A stretch of DNA of 36,810 bases from Oscillospiraceae bacterium (GTDB taxonomy: Bacteria > Bacillota > Clostridia > Oscillospirales > Acutalibacteraceae), in NCBI GenBank assembly GCA_009784445.1, contig WRBQ01000018.1, positions 1 through 36,810 on the forward strand. The letters run 5' to 3'. Positions 29,441 to 36,790 of this stretch are shown piece after piece. The first letter of the stretch is position 1; each line of letters begins with the position of its first letter. Both the position numbers and the translations under genes were made by a program. The notes under the pieces were generated by a model. It was not told the origin of the DNA, ran no database searches, and saw only the letters and a list, made by a program, of their open reading frames with translations.

Positions 29441-30421
29441 ATGAAGCGCACACTGGCAATTCTTTTGGCGATTTTTCTGCTGCTTGGCGGCTTGGGCGTG
29501 GTGGCAACGGCTGCACCGGGCTGCCCTTGCACCTGGCCGCAGCATGCCTATAACCACGACGCGGCGATGTTTGCTGCGCAGCTGAGCTACTGGGCTTATT
29601 ATTCCGAAATGATTGAAGCAGAGCTTACCGAGCGCGATTTCTTCAACATTGAACAGCATAATTTTGAGGAAATTGAAGAAGCCGAGGAAGCTATGCACAC
29701 CGTGGCCATTACCTTGGCACAGCGTGAAATCGCCGTGCAAGACCAAGACATGACCTTGCTGGTTCTCGCCCTGCGCGGCACGGTGGGGCACATGCTATCC
29801 GGCCCCGAATGGCAAAGCAACTTTGATGTGGGCGAAGAAGACCTGCATGTGGGTTTCATGCTGGCCACAGACGATGTGCGCGAGCATTTGTATGCCTACG
29901 TGCTGTATCACGAGCTTGACATGGAAACCACGGTGATGCTCTTTGCCGGGCACAGCCGTGGGGGTGCAGTGGCAAACATACTAGCAGCCTACCTCAATGA
30001 TGCCCAAAGCCTTGTACTGCACGAGAATCTGCACGTGTATACATTTGCCTCACCGCGCACCACCCGCAGCCCAAATTCTGCGCACACTAACATCTTCAAC
30101 ATCATCAACGTTAACGACCGCGTGCCGCGCTTGCCGCGCACCATGGGCTGGACAAATCTGTGGGGGCGCCACGGCATTGACCTTGCTGTGCACATGACCA
30201 CCACCACGGTCATTGGCTTTGCGGTGGACGCTATGCATCATCATACGATGGAAAATTATCTGCGCTGGATGCTCGAGCACCCTGATTTGACTTACGACGA
30301 TTTTCATGCAATGACGGTGCCCATCACCACAATTTTCGGCACCACATGGCCCGCCACGTGGTACTACTGGCTGCTGTTTTGGCTGGGCTTTGGCTGGATT
30401 TGGATGTATATTTGGGTGTGA
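29441..30421 (+). CDS. Secreted class-3 lipase with Trp-rich C-terminal tail
   Basis: Exported esterase or lipase of 326 residues. A signal peptide covers about 1-25 (MKRTLAILLAIFLLLGGLGV). The alpha/beta hydrolase core follows, with the nucleophile Ser172 in FAGHSRGGAVANILAAYL. A likely Asp is in NVNDRVPRLPR and a likely His in the HHHTMENYL region, the order of Lipase_3 enzymes (Mbeg1-like). An upstream CPCTWPQHAYNHDAAMFAAQ resembles the family N terminus. The protein ends in WLLFWLGFGWIWMYIWV, sharing 12 of 13 core residues with the tail of the subtilase at 3819-8267. GAGGAGAA precedes the ATG. Its TGA overlaps the AraC start (TGATG), so the two are translationally coupled. Confidence 0.88.
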   Translation: MKRTLAILLAIFLLLGGLGVVATAAPGCPCTWPQHAYNHDAAMFAAQLSYWAYYSEMIEAELTERDFFNIEQHNFEEIEEAEEAMHTVAITLAQREIAVQDQDMTLLVLALRGTVGHMLSGPEWQSNFDVGEEDLHVGFMLATDDVREHLYAYVLYHELDMETTVMLFAGHSRGGAVANILAAYLNDAQSLVLHENLHVYTFASPRTTRSPNSAHTNIFNIINVNDRVPRLPRTMGWTNLWGRHGIDLAVHMTTTTVIGFAVDAMHHHTMENYLRWMLEHPDLTYDDFHAMTVPITTIFGTTWPATWYYWLLFWLGFGWIWMYIWV

Positions 30422-31236
30422 TGAAACCTTCGATTTATACACCGCTGCAAGTGCCATATCTTTTGCACAGCAGCTATGCGCAGCATGTTTCTTATTCCGA
30501 AGAAACAACGGCGTCATTGCAAGATTTTGTGATAGCCCTGTGGACCATGCAGCCGATATTCAAACAACCAGCCACTGTCAACCATGTGATATTGGCCGAT
30601 GGCTGCATTGATCTTGTTGTAGATTATCGAAGCAAAACAGTGGTGTTTTCCGGCATGAGCAAGACGCTGTTTCATGATAAAATTGAAATGCCTGAAAGTT
30701 TTTTTGGCGCCCGCATGAAACCCGGTGCCTTTGCGCAGCTCACTGGCTTGCCCGCTGCCGCTGCAATGGATAAGATGCTGCCGCTTAGCGACGTTGACTC
30801 CCACTTTGATACACAGGCATTTTTTGCGCTGCCCTTTGCACAGGCGAAAATCGCATTTCAACAGTATATAGGCCAGCTGATTGGCAACAAAAAGCCCAAT
30901 GAGTTTGTAACCCTATTTGACCGCTTTTGTGAATCGGTGCCCGCCACAACGGCTGAGCTATATCAAGCACTGCATTTGAGCCCGCGGCAATGCCAGCGGT
31001 TGTTTCAGCAGCACTTTGCGCTTACACCGCAGATGGTGCTTTCGATTTTACGTTTTCAGCGTTGCTTGGCATTGCTGACCACAGTCGCTGCCGCCCCCAG
31101 CGAAATCATGGATGAGGTAGGCTACTACGATCAGCCGCACTTCATCAAAGATTTTAAGCGCAACATTGGTCTGACGCCCAAAGAATACCTTCATACACTA
31201 AATATGTCGCATATTTACAAGACAAGTTCGTTCTAG
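30421..31236 (+). CDS. AraC-family transcriptional regulator
   Basis: DNA-binding regulator of 271 residues. The N-terminal part resembles the DUF6597-type domain found in front of AraC DNA-binding regions (NHVILADGCIDLVVDYRSKTVVFSG, FFGARMKPGAF). The C-terminal double helix-turn-helix (about 180-265) has LSPRQCQRLFQQHFALTPQM and EVGYYDQPHFIKDFKRNIGLTPKEYL. The start overlaps the lipase stop by one base. It may regulate its own operon or the PNPOx-like gene downstream. The effector is unknown. Confidence 0.9.
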   Translation: MKPSIYTPLQVPYLLHSSYAQHVSYSEETTASLQDFVIALWTMQPIFKQPATVNHVILADGCIDLVVDYRSKTVVFSGMSKTLFHDKIEMPESFFGARMKPGAFAQLTGLPAAAAMDKMLPLSDVDSHFDTQAFFALPFAQAKIAFQQYIGQLIGNKKPNEFVTLFDRFCESVPATTAELYQALHLSPRQCQRLFQQHFALTPQMVLSILRFQRCLALLTTVAAAPSEIMDEVGYYDQPHFIKDFKRNIGLTPKEYLHTLNMSHIYKTSSF

Positions 31237-31275
31237 TTTGGTATACTAATAAAAACTAAAAAATGAACTTGGAGG
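31223..31275 (+). promoter_or_regulatory. Inverted repeat with an extended -10 box in its loop, next to a ribosome binding site
   Basis: CAAGTTC (31223-31229) pairs with GAACTTG (31265-31271), and TAGTTT (31234-31239) with AAACTA (31253-31258). The loop holds TGGTATACT (TATACT 31242-31247). The second arm touches the TTGGAGG ribosome binding site of the gene at 31285. The -35 match is poor. Confidence 0.6.
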
Positions 31276-31284
31276 AAACAAACC

Positions 31285-31704
31285 ATGCAAACAAACCTAA
31301 CTGACCGTGCAACTCAACTCATCCAACAGGCGGCAAGTGTTCACTTGGCTGTGATTGATGAAAACGGCTACCCTGTGGTGATGGCAATGTCGCCCACAAA
31401 TATTCAAAACCTTAGTCTTGGCGAAATTTTCATGACCACCACACTAGACTCAAACAAAGCCAAATGCTTGCAACAAAACAGCAAAGCCAGTGTGTGCTGC
31501 AGCACCCCGCATGATAATATCACTCTGGTGGGTGAGATTGAAATTTGCACCGACCAAGCCACCAAAAGCAAGTGCTGGCAAGATTGGTTCATTGGGCCGT
31601 ATCCCGGCGGCGAAGCCGACCCCAACTACTGCGCGCTGAAGTTCACCACAACACGTTATAAGTTGTTTGTTGATGGCGAAGAAAAACAAGGGAGTATGTC
31701 ATAA
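31285..31704 (+). CDS. Pyridoxamine 5'-phosphate oxidase-like (PNPOx-like) flavin-binding protein
   Basis: Protein of 139 residues with the split-barrel FMN-binding pattern: VHLAVIDENGYPVVMAMSPT, then LGEIFMTTTLDSNKAKCLQQNSKASVC, then ITLVGEIEICTD. Such proteins are general stress or pyridoxamine-oxidase-like proteins; the exact reaction is unknown. TTGGAGG lies 9 nt before the ATG. Its TAA overlaps the next ATG by one base (TAATG), so the pair is coupled. Confidence 0.85.
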   Translation: MQTNLTDRATQLIQQAASVHLAVIDENGYPVVMAMSPTNIQNLSLGEIFMTTTLDSNKAKCLQQNSKASVCCSTPHDNITLVGEIEICTDQATKSKCWQDWFIGPYPGGEADPNYCALKFTTTRYKLFVDGEEKQGSMS

Positions 31705-32180
31705 TGCCGCAGGAAAAAATCACGTTTGAAGAATTTTTGCAGGCCGTGGACGCAGACAACCTAGCGTTTGCGCAAAGCCTACACAATCAGCTGCTTGAAC
31801 ACAACTGCAAGGCGGCATTTGAGAAAAAGAAAAGCGGGCCGCTTGCTTCATATAAAATTGGTAAGCCGCCCAAGGCGCTGATGAACTTTGTGTTTCGCAA
31901 GCAAGGCATGCTTGCCCGCGTTTACGGCGAGCATATTGCGCATTACCCCGATTTTCTCAACACGCTGCCGACGGAAATGGTGCAACACCTTGAACAAGCC
32001 GGCGACTGCGGCCGCTTAGTAAGCAACACCTGCAGCACAAAATGTATGGGCTACGATTTCACTGTGGGCGGTGCGCGCTTTCAAAAATGCCGCTACAATT
32101 GCTTTGAGTTTTTGCTGACAGAGCAAAGCAGGCCATTTATTGCGCAACTTGTGCAGCACGAACTGGCCCAGCGGCAGTAA
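31704..32180 (+). CDS. Conserved Cys-containing protein of unknown function
   Basis: Soluble protein of 158 residues. The middle reads KIGKPPKALMNFVFRKQGMLARVYGEHI and YPDFLNTLPTEM. The end has a Cys-rich segment (CGRLVSNTCSTKCMGYDF, then FQKCRYNCFEFLL) that could bind a metal or form disulfides. I recall similar hypothetical proteins in Clostridia but no function. It is coupled to the PNPOx-like gene by a one-base overlap and followed by a clear terminator. Confidence 0.8.
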   Translation: MPQEKITFEEFLQAVDADNLAFAQSLHNQLLEHNCKAAFEKKKSGPLASYKIGKPPKALMNFVFRKQGMLARVYGEHIAHYPDFLNTLPTEMVQHLEQAGDCGRLVSNTCSTKCMGYDFTVGGARFQKCRYNCFEFLLTEQSRPFIAQLVQHELAQRQ

Positions 32181-32195
32181 AAAAACGATAAAGAG

Positions 32196-32230
32196 TCTCC
32201 AGAAAAATTTTCTGGAGATTTTTTTATTTT
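32196..32230 (+). terminator. Rho-independent terminator after 32180
   Basis: TCTCCAGAAAA (32196-32206) pairs with TTTTCTGGAGA, followed by TTTTTTTATTTT. Confidence 0.93.
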
Positions 32231-32235
32231 AGGTA

Positions 32236-32284
32236 TTGACAACGCGAAATATATCTGTTATAATATATCCAACGAATATATTCG
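32236..32284 (+). promoter_or_regulatory. Promoter and probable operator of the PadR operon
   Basis: TTGACA (32236-32241), 17 bp, TATAAT (32259-32264) with extended TGT. A perfect 12-bp palindrome CGAATATATTCG (32273-32284) lies at the expected start of transcription. PadR-type repressors bind palindromes at their own promoters, so this is a likely autoregulatory operator. Confidence 0.82.
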
Positions 32285-32308
32285 AGAGAGAAAGAGAGGG
32301 TGCGCGCA

Positions 32309-32857
32309 ATGCTTGATTACATTATTATGGGTATGGTGCTTGAAGATGAGCTAACAGGCTACGACATCAAGAAGGAAGTGGAGGGCAGCATTGGGAACTT
32401 CTACAAAGCGAATTACGGAAGGTTGTACCCGGCGCTAAGCAAACTGACCGACCAAGGTTTTTTGACCATGAAAGAAGAAATGCAAGGAAAACGGCTGAAG
32501 AAGTACTACAAAACAACCGAGCTTGGCAAGCAGGCATTTCTTGAGTGGCTTGCGGCGCCTGTTGATTCAAATGCAAGTGGAGAATTTCACCTGGCCCAAA
32601 TCTTTTTTTACGGCGAGCTGCCCAAAGAGTTGCGAGATCAACGGCTGCGGGAATATGAAGCTTTGTTGAGGAAAACGCTGCAACAGTTAGAGCAAATAGA
32701 AAGTACGCTGCCCAGTGAAAACTTAAGCGATAAAGATTATTTTGGCATATCCACACTATACTACGGCTTTCAACAGGTGCACAGCACACTTCACTGGCTG
32801 GAGCATATTCGAGAACAAACACCGTTTTCGCAATTTCTAAATAAAAATCATAAATAA
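32309..32857 (+). CDS. PadR-family transcriptional regulator
   Basis: Repressor-type regulator of 182 residues. The N-terminal winged helix is MLDYIIMGMVLEDELTGYDIKKEVEGS, then YPALSKLTDQGFLTMKEE and KKYYKTTELGKQAFLEWL, the PadR pattern. A C-terminal coiled-coil dimerisation part (about 105-175) follows. ATG 32309 lies 8 nt after GAGAGGG; a GTG three codons earlier is less likely. It heads a cluster of membrane proteins, an acetyltransferase and a flavoprotein that it probably represses until an unknown signal appears. Confidence 0.92.
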   Translation: MLDYIIMGMVLEDELTGYDIKKEVEGSIGNFYKANYGRLYPALSKLTDQGFLTMKEEMQGKRLKKYYKTTELGKQAFLEWLAAPVDSNASGEFHLAQIFFYGELPKELRDQRLREYEALLRKTLQQLEQIESTLPSENLSDKDYFGISTLYYGFQQVHSTLHWLEHIREQTPFSQFLNKNHK

Positions 32858-32875
32858 ACGAAAAGGAGAAAAAGC

Positions 32876-33163
32876 ATGAATTACAACCTAAACACACAAA
32901 GAGGATTCCGAGGGTCATCGCTTATGGACACAATGCGTAGCAGAAAGCGGGTGCTTACCATTGTTCACGCCTTGGTTGGTGGTGCGCTTTTGGCGGCGGG
33001 CGCACTTATTGTTGCGCTGCATTTCTTTTTGGAACATAACGTTCCGGGGTATGCCTTGCTCATCGCTGGAGGCTCACTTGTTTTTTCGGGTGTGATTGAA
33101 TTGAGTGTTCTTGCTATTTTGCGCAGCGTGCTCAATGAAAACAAGGAGAAAAATAATGCTTGA
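32876..33163 (+). CDS. Small two-helix membrane protein, unknown function
   Basis: Protein of 95 residues with a basic N-terminal stretch and two hydrophobic segments (about 28-49, IVHALVGGALLAAGALIVAL, and 57-80, GYALLIAGGSLVFSGVIELS). The tail is charged. AAAAGGAG precedes the ATG. It overlaps the acetyltransferase gene by 8 nt and follows PadR by 18 bp, so it belongs to that operon. I do not recognise a family. Confidence 0.8.
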   Translation: MNYNLNTQRGFRGSSLMDTMRSRKRVLTIVHALVGGALLAAGALIVALHFFLEHNVPGYALLIAGGSLVFSGVIELSVLAILRSVLNENKEKNNA

Positions 33164-33719
33164 AACAAGAATAGTCAAAAAAGGCTCTGTAGAGGCGGGC
33201 AAGGCGCAGAAGCTTATCGATTCGCAATTTCCAAAAAGCGAGCGAATCCCCATGGCGTTTTTGCTGGCCAGAGCGAACAAGAACTTTACCGATTTTCTCA
33301 CCTACTACGATAACGAAGAATTTGTTGGATTCACTTACTCGGTTACGCACAATGATTTAACCTTCATCTTTTACATTGCGATTGACCCCGCAGTGCAATC
33401 AAAGGGCTATGGCAGCATGATTTTAAACCAAGTTCAAGCACAATATCCGAACAACAGGCTGGTGCTGAACGTTGAAATGTTAGACGAACGTGCCGAAAAC
33501 AGCGAACAACGCATTAGACGCAGGGCTTTTTATGCGAAAAATGGCTATGAAAATGCGGGCATCATCACCAGCGTGCATGGCAACACGCTTGACACGCTCA
33601 TCACAGGCGGCACCACCAAAATCGAGGAGCTTCAAACGCTTTTCAAACAATTCACAGGGGTTTATCTCGGCATTTTTATCAAATATAAACTTAGCTACAC
33701 AGAAAACGGAGGAGTTTAA
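33156..33719 (+). CDS. GNAT-family N-acetyltransferase
   Basis: Acetyl-CoA-dependent acetyltransferase of 187 residues. The core GNAT fold is seen in FVGFTYSVTHNDLTFIFYIA, the acetyl-CoA loop IDPAVQSKGYGSMILNQVQA (Q/RxxGxG/A type), and RRAFYAKNGYENAG. The start at 33156 is after AAGGAG and overlaps the previous gene. The acceptor substrate is unknown. Confidence 0.9.
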   Translation: MLETRIVKKGSVEAGKAQKLIDSQFPKSERIPMAFLLARANKNFTDFLTYYDNEEFVGFTYSVTHNDLTFIFYIAIDPAVQSKGYGSMILNQVQAQYPNNRLVLNVEMLDERAENSEQRIRRRAFYAKNGYENAGIITSVHGNTLDTLITGGTTKIEELQTLFKQFTGVYLGIFIKYKLSYTENGGV

Positions 33720-33720
33720 C

Positions 33721-33981
33721 ATGAAAATCATTAAAGAAATTGCGCACAATTCGTATTACGCGGCGGCGGCTTGGATTTTTGCTTTCGGCTTTGTCATCGG
33801 CCCTGTGGCCACATTGCTTATCACCAATTTCGTCAACACGACATTTTCGATTCCAGCTTGGGTGCCCGGCTTGATTCATCTGGTGCTTTTTTTGTCTATG
33901 TTTGTTGACTTGATGGTTGTTGGCGCGCTAATTTTAATTGGACACACAAAACAACAAAACCAAAAGGAGATTACCGCATGA
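33721..33981 (+). CDS. Small membrane protein, unknown function
   Basis: Protein of 86 residues with two hydrophobic segments (about 13-35 and 50-75) and a short polar end. GGAGGAG precedes the ATG, and the previous stop is 1 bp away. Its stop overlaps the flavoprotein start (ATGA). The family was not recognised. Confidence 0.8.
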   Translation: MKIIKEIAHNSYYAAAAWIFAFGFVIGPVATLLITNFVNTTFSIPAWVPGLIHLVLFLSMFVDLMVVGALILIGHTKQQNQKEITA

Positions 33982-34694
33982 AAGTTTTAGTGCTCAACGG
34001 CTCACCCAAAGGCAAAAGAAGTTGCACCATGCATGTTACCCACGCGTTTTTGCAAGGCGCAGGTTGGCAGGACGCAGAAATCATCGACATTTCCAAAATC
34101 AACGTGAAGGGCTGCACCGGCTGCTATTGCTGCTGGGAGAAAACGCCCGGCAAGTGCGTGCTGAAAGACGACATGGCGGATATTCTGCCCAAGATTGTGC
34201 AGGCGGATGTGCTCATCACGTCGTTTCCGCTGTATGGCTGTTATTTCCCCGGGCAGCTTAAGTGTTTCAACGACCGCATGCTGCCACTGGCGCTGCCCTA
34301 CATGGACAAAGACGCCGAGGCCGGTGGCCACCCGCTGCGCTTTGACTTGTCAAAGTTGCGCCAGGTGTATATTTCGACTTGTGGGTTTTGGACGTCCGAG
34401 GGCAACTACGACCTGTTTGCTCAGCTGTTTGCGCGCAACGACAGCATTAACCACAAGGTGAATCACAAAGAGTTTTGCGTGTTTGTGGGGCAGGGGGGGC
34501 TGTTTGAACTAGCCGAGGAAATGCCCGAACTGCAAGAAGTGACCGAGGCGTTCCTAGATACCGTGCGCCGCGCGGGCAAAGAGTTTGCTGCGGGCAAGAT
34601 TGAAGCAGAAACGCAGGCACTGCTCGCCCAGCCGATGATTCCGCGTGAACTGTATGAGCGAAGCGCAGATGAATCTTGGGAAGTTGCGGAATAA
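33978..34694 (+). CDS. Flavodoxin-fold NAD(P)H-dependent oxidoreductase
   Basis: FMN-binding reductase of 238 residues. The phosphate loop is LNGSPKGKRSCTMHVTHAFL at the N terminus. A Cys-rich segment GCTGCYCCWEKTPGKCVLKD (about 47-66) resembles that of iron-sulfur flavoproteins and FMN reductases in anaerobes. SFPLYGCYFPGQLKCFNDRM follows. It probably passes electrons to a quinone, nitro compound or other acceptor. It is the last gene before an inverted repeat at 34711. Confidence 0.9.
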   Translation: MKVLVLNGSPKGKRSCTMHVTHAFLQGAGWQDAEIIDISKINVKGCTGCYCCWEKTPGKCVLKDDMADILPKIVQADVLITSFPLYGCYFPGQLKCFNDRMLPLALPYMDKDAEAGGHPLRFDLSKLRQVYISTCGFWTSEGNYDLFAQLFARNDSINHKVNHKEFCVFVGQGGLFELAEEMPELQEVTEAFLDTVRRAGKEFAAGKIEAETQALLAQPMIPRELYERSADESWEVAE

Positions 34695-34710
34695 ATCGAA
34701 TAAAATGTTG

Positions 34711-34750
34711 CTAACATGACACACTGTTGTCATGTTAGTTGTGTTATAAT
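34711..34750 (+). promoter_or_regulatory. 10-bp inverted repeat and extended -10 promoter before the effector-binding protein gene
   Basis: CTAACATGAC (34711-34720) and GTCATGTTAG (34729-34738) are perfect inverted repeats 8 bp apart. They are followed by TGTTATAAT (TATAAT 34745-34750). The repeat covers the -35 zone, where no good -35 box exists. It may be an operator or the terminator hairpin of the upstream operon. Confidence 0.72.
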
Positions 34751-34780
34751 AGACGAAAATCATGCCGAGAGGATAGTATT

Positions 34781-35221
34781 ATGAATGTTAAGATTGAAAA
34801 TCGAAGTGCGTTTTATGTTTCTGGTTACAGTGTGCAAACCAGCGAGGAAACCCTGGAAAAAGACTGCGCCAAGCTGCGAGAAAAATTTGAGGACAAGCTA
34901 AGGGCGGTTTCAAACCAATTGTATTTCATTGCGTGGATGGCAGAAGAGAATGTGATGGTCTATCACTTTGGCGTGGAAGCCCCAAACCCAAGCCCTGTGA
35001 CCGAAGGTGCAACCTGCATTGAAGTGCCGGCCACTTGCGTTGCGGTAGCAACCGTGTCGCAGGGTGAAGCCGTGCTGGCCGCATGGTATGCATTTTTCGA
35101 GTTGTTTGAGCAACAAGCACCCGTCTTGGGTGGTGCCACTATCGACTTGGAATTTCCGTATCATTTTGAATCTTTTGACGAACATGGCGTTTGCCAGTTG
35201 AGGATTCCCGTTACGCAATAA
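34781..35221 (+). CDS. GyrI/Rob-C-type effector-binding domain protein
   Basis: Protein of 146 residues that reads as a free-standing effector-binding domain of the AraC/GyrI (SOUL-like) type. Signs are FYVSGYSVQTS near the start, WMAEENVMVYHFGVEA, IEVPATCVAVATVSQG and the C-terminal FPYHFES, DEHGVCQLRIPV. Such domains bind small hydrophobic or cationic molecules. GAGAGGA precedes the ATG. It heads the last operon, 12 bp before the hydrolase. Confidence 0.82.
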   Translation: MNVKIENRSAFYVSGYSVQTSEETLEKDCAKLREKFEDKLRAVSNQLYFIAWMAEENVMVYHFGVEAPNPSPVTEGATCIEVPATCVAVATVSQGEAVLAAWYAFFELFEQQAPVLGGATIDLEFPYHFESFDEHGVCQLRIPVTQ

Positions 35222-35232
35222 AGGAGGACCCC

Positions 35233-36072
35233 GTGAATCAATTTTACCATAAAACAGGCGAGCACCTTGACATTGCCGGCGCAAGCATTTACTATGAAGT
35301 GATTGCAAACCCAGGCAAGCCAACCTTGCTTTTTCTGCCCGGCGGAATGGGCAGTATCGCGGACTTTAACCCCGTCATTCCCTTGTTTGCTGATGATTAC
35401 CACATCGTGGGCATCGACAGCCGCGGCCATGGGAAATCCACGTTGGGCACAGAAAAGCTGACCTATGAACGTTTGCAGTTTGATGCCGAGGCGATCATTC
35501 AGCATTTGCAGCTGCGTGATATTCACGTTCTCGGCTATAGCGACGGCGGCGTGGTTGCTTATCGGCTTGCGTTGTCTAATAATATTTCAGTGCAAAAAAT
35601 CGTAACGCTTGGTGCAGAATGCAGTCAAAGCAGCCCCGAATCAAACGAAACGTTTTTTGAAGGGGTGACGCATGAAGATTACTTGACCAGCGAGGCCTTT
35701 CAGCAAAATTTTGACTTCTATACGCAACACAACCCGCAGCCCGATGCGCACCGATTCATTGTATGCATTGAGCAAATGTGGTTTGATCGCACTGAAAGCG
35801 GCTATCCTAACTTGGACACCTCAACGATCAACATCCCTGCACTTATCATTAGAGGAAATGATGACATTGATACGCTGGAAAGCTATGTTGCCATGTTGCC
35901 GAAAATACCAAACTCTATTTTGTTCAACGTTCCGTTTGAGGCGCACACGCCGACCTTTGAGAAGTACCCGCAATTTTTTGCGCAAGTGACCAAAGATTTT
36001 TTGAGCAGGGATAGCGCGAGCAAAGCGCCGCAGAACCTTGCGCAATATAACGAGCATAAGGAGATTGACTGA
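35233..36072 (+). CDS. Alpha/beta hydrolase
   Basis: Hydrolase of 279 residues. The oxyanion region is LLFLPGGMGSIADF and IVGIDSRGHGKS. The nucleophile Ser is in HVLGYSDGGVVAYRLAL, the likely Asp is in ALIIRGNDDIDT, and the likely His is in VPFEAHTPTFEKYP. The start is GTG 35233 after AAGGAGG; a longer frame would overlap the previous gene. No signal peptide is seen. The substrate is unknown. Confidence 0.9.
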   Translation: MNQFYHKTGEHLDIAGASIYYEVIANPGKPTLLFLPGGMGSIADFNPVIPLFADDYHIVGIDSRGHGKSTLGTEKLTYERLQFDAEAIIQHLQLRDIHVLGYSDGGVVAYRLALSNNISVQKIVTLGAECSQSSPESNETFFEGVTHEDYLTSEAFQQNFDFYTQHNPQPDAHRFIVCIEQMWFDRTESGYPNLDTSTINIPALIIRGNDDIDTLESYVAMLPKIPNSILFNVPFEAHTPTFEKYPQFFAQVTKDFLSRDSASKAPQNLAQYNEHKEID

Positions 36073-36549
36073 ATGAAATACGAAGTTGCATGCATGGCCG
36101 TGAAGGACGTTGCGGCATCAAAAAAGTTTTATCAAGAGCTGTTGGGCTTGAAGATTGACACCGACTGGGGCGTTAATGTGAGCTTTAAGGGCTGCGCGTT
36201 TGCGCTGCAAGAAGGGTTTGCGCAAATCATTGGCGTGCCCGAAGAAAGCGTGACAACCCGCGCCCACAACATGGAGCTAGTGTTTGAGGCCGACGATTTT
36301 GACGGCTTTGTTGCAAAGCTTGAGTGCTATCCTAACGTTGAGCTGGTGAAAGGCGGTGTGGTGGAGCAGCCTTGGGGCCAGCGCAGCATTCACTTTTATG
36401 ATTTGGATGGGCACGTCATCGAAGTGGGTGAGAAAATGCTGCACGTGATTGAGCGCTTCATGGCAAGCGGGATGACCGCCGCCGACGTTGCGCAACGTTG
36501 CGACATTCCACTTGCTGACATTGAAAAATATTTGAAGGGCGAATTCTAA
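36073..36549 (+). CDS. Glyoxalase/bleomycin-resistance (VOC) family protein
   Basis: Protein of 158 residues. Its first 115 residues are a VOC domain (MKYEVACMAVKDVAASKKFY, FAQIIGVPEE, HNMELVFEADDFDGFVAKLE, SIHFYDLDGHVIEVGE), with metal-ligand positions His and Glu. A C-terminal segment (MTAADVAQRCDIPLADIEKY) resembles a small helix-turn-helix. It follows the hydrolase directly, with AAGGAG upstream. A role in detoxification or small-molecule resistance is possible. Confidence 0.88.
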   Translation: MKYEVACMAVKDVAASKKFYQELLGLKIDTDWGVNVSFKGCAFALQEGFAQIIGVPEESVTTRAHNMELVFEADDFDGFVAKLECYPNVELVKGGVVEQPWGQRSIHFYDLDGHVIEVGEKMLHVIERFMASGMTAADVAQRCDIPLADIEKYLKGEF

Positions 36550-36664
36550 GGAGAACTAGGGTAGGATAAAAATTATACCCAGCCTCGGCTTTACTGGGAA
36601 CTGATGAGCGGATATTCCGATTATGATTGCCTGTGAGTGCTGTGCAAAATAGCGAAAAAAATGC

Positions 36665-36693
36665 TTGACAACCCTCCCGTATGATGGTATAAT
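36665..36693 (+). promoter_or_regulatory. Promoter of tRNA-Leu
   Basis: TTGACA (36665-36670), 17 bp, TATAAT (36688-36693) with extended TGG, 12 bp before the tRNA. The gap from 36550 otherwise shows only a weak CCCAG/CTGGG inverted repeat near 36580-36600. Confidence 0.92.
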
Positions 36694-36705
36694 ATACACT
36701 GGCAT

Positions 36706-36790
36706 GCGAGAGTGGCGGAACCGGCAGACGCGCACGTTTGAGGGGCGTGTGGTTAACACCGTACGGGTTCAAGTCCCGTCTCTCGCACCA
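36706..36790 (+). tRNA. tRNA-Leu (anticodon GAG), CCA encoded
   Basis: Acceptor stem GCGAGAG/CTCTCGC. The anticodon loop TTGAGGG has anticodon GAG, followed by a variable arm and the T arm GGGTTCAAGTCCC. The discriminator is A and CCA is encoded at 36788-36790. It reads CUC and CUU. Confidence 0.95.

Noticed and set aside
36550-36660. Possible gene or terminator between the VOC protein and tRNA-Leu
   Set aside because: Only a short CCCAG/CTGGG inverted repeat without a T-run is seen, and no frame has a ribosome binding site.
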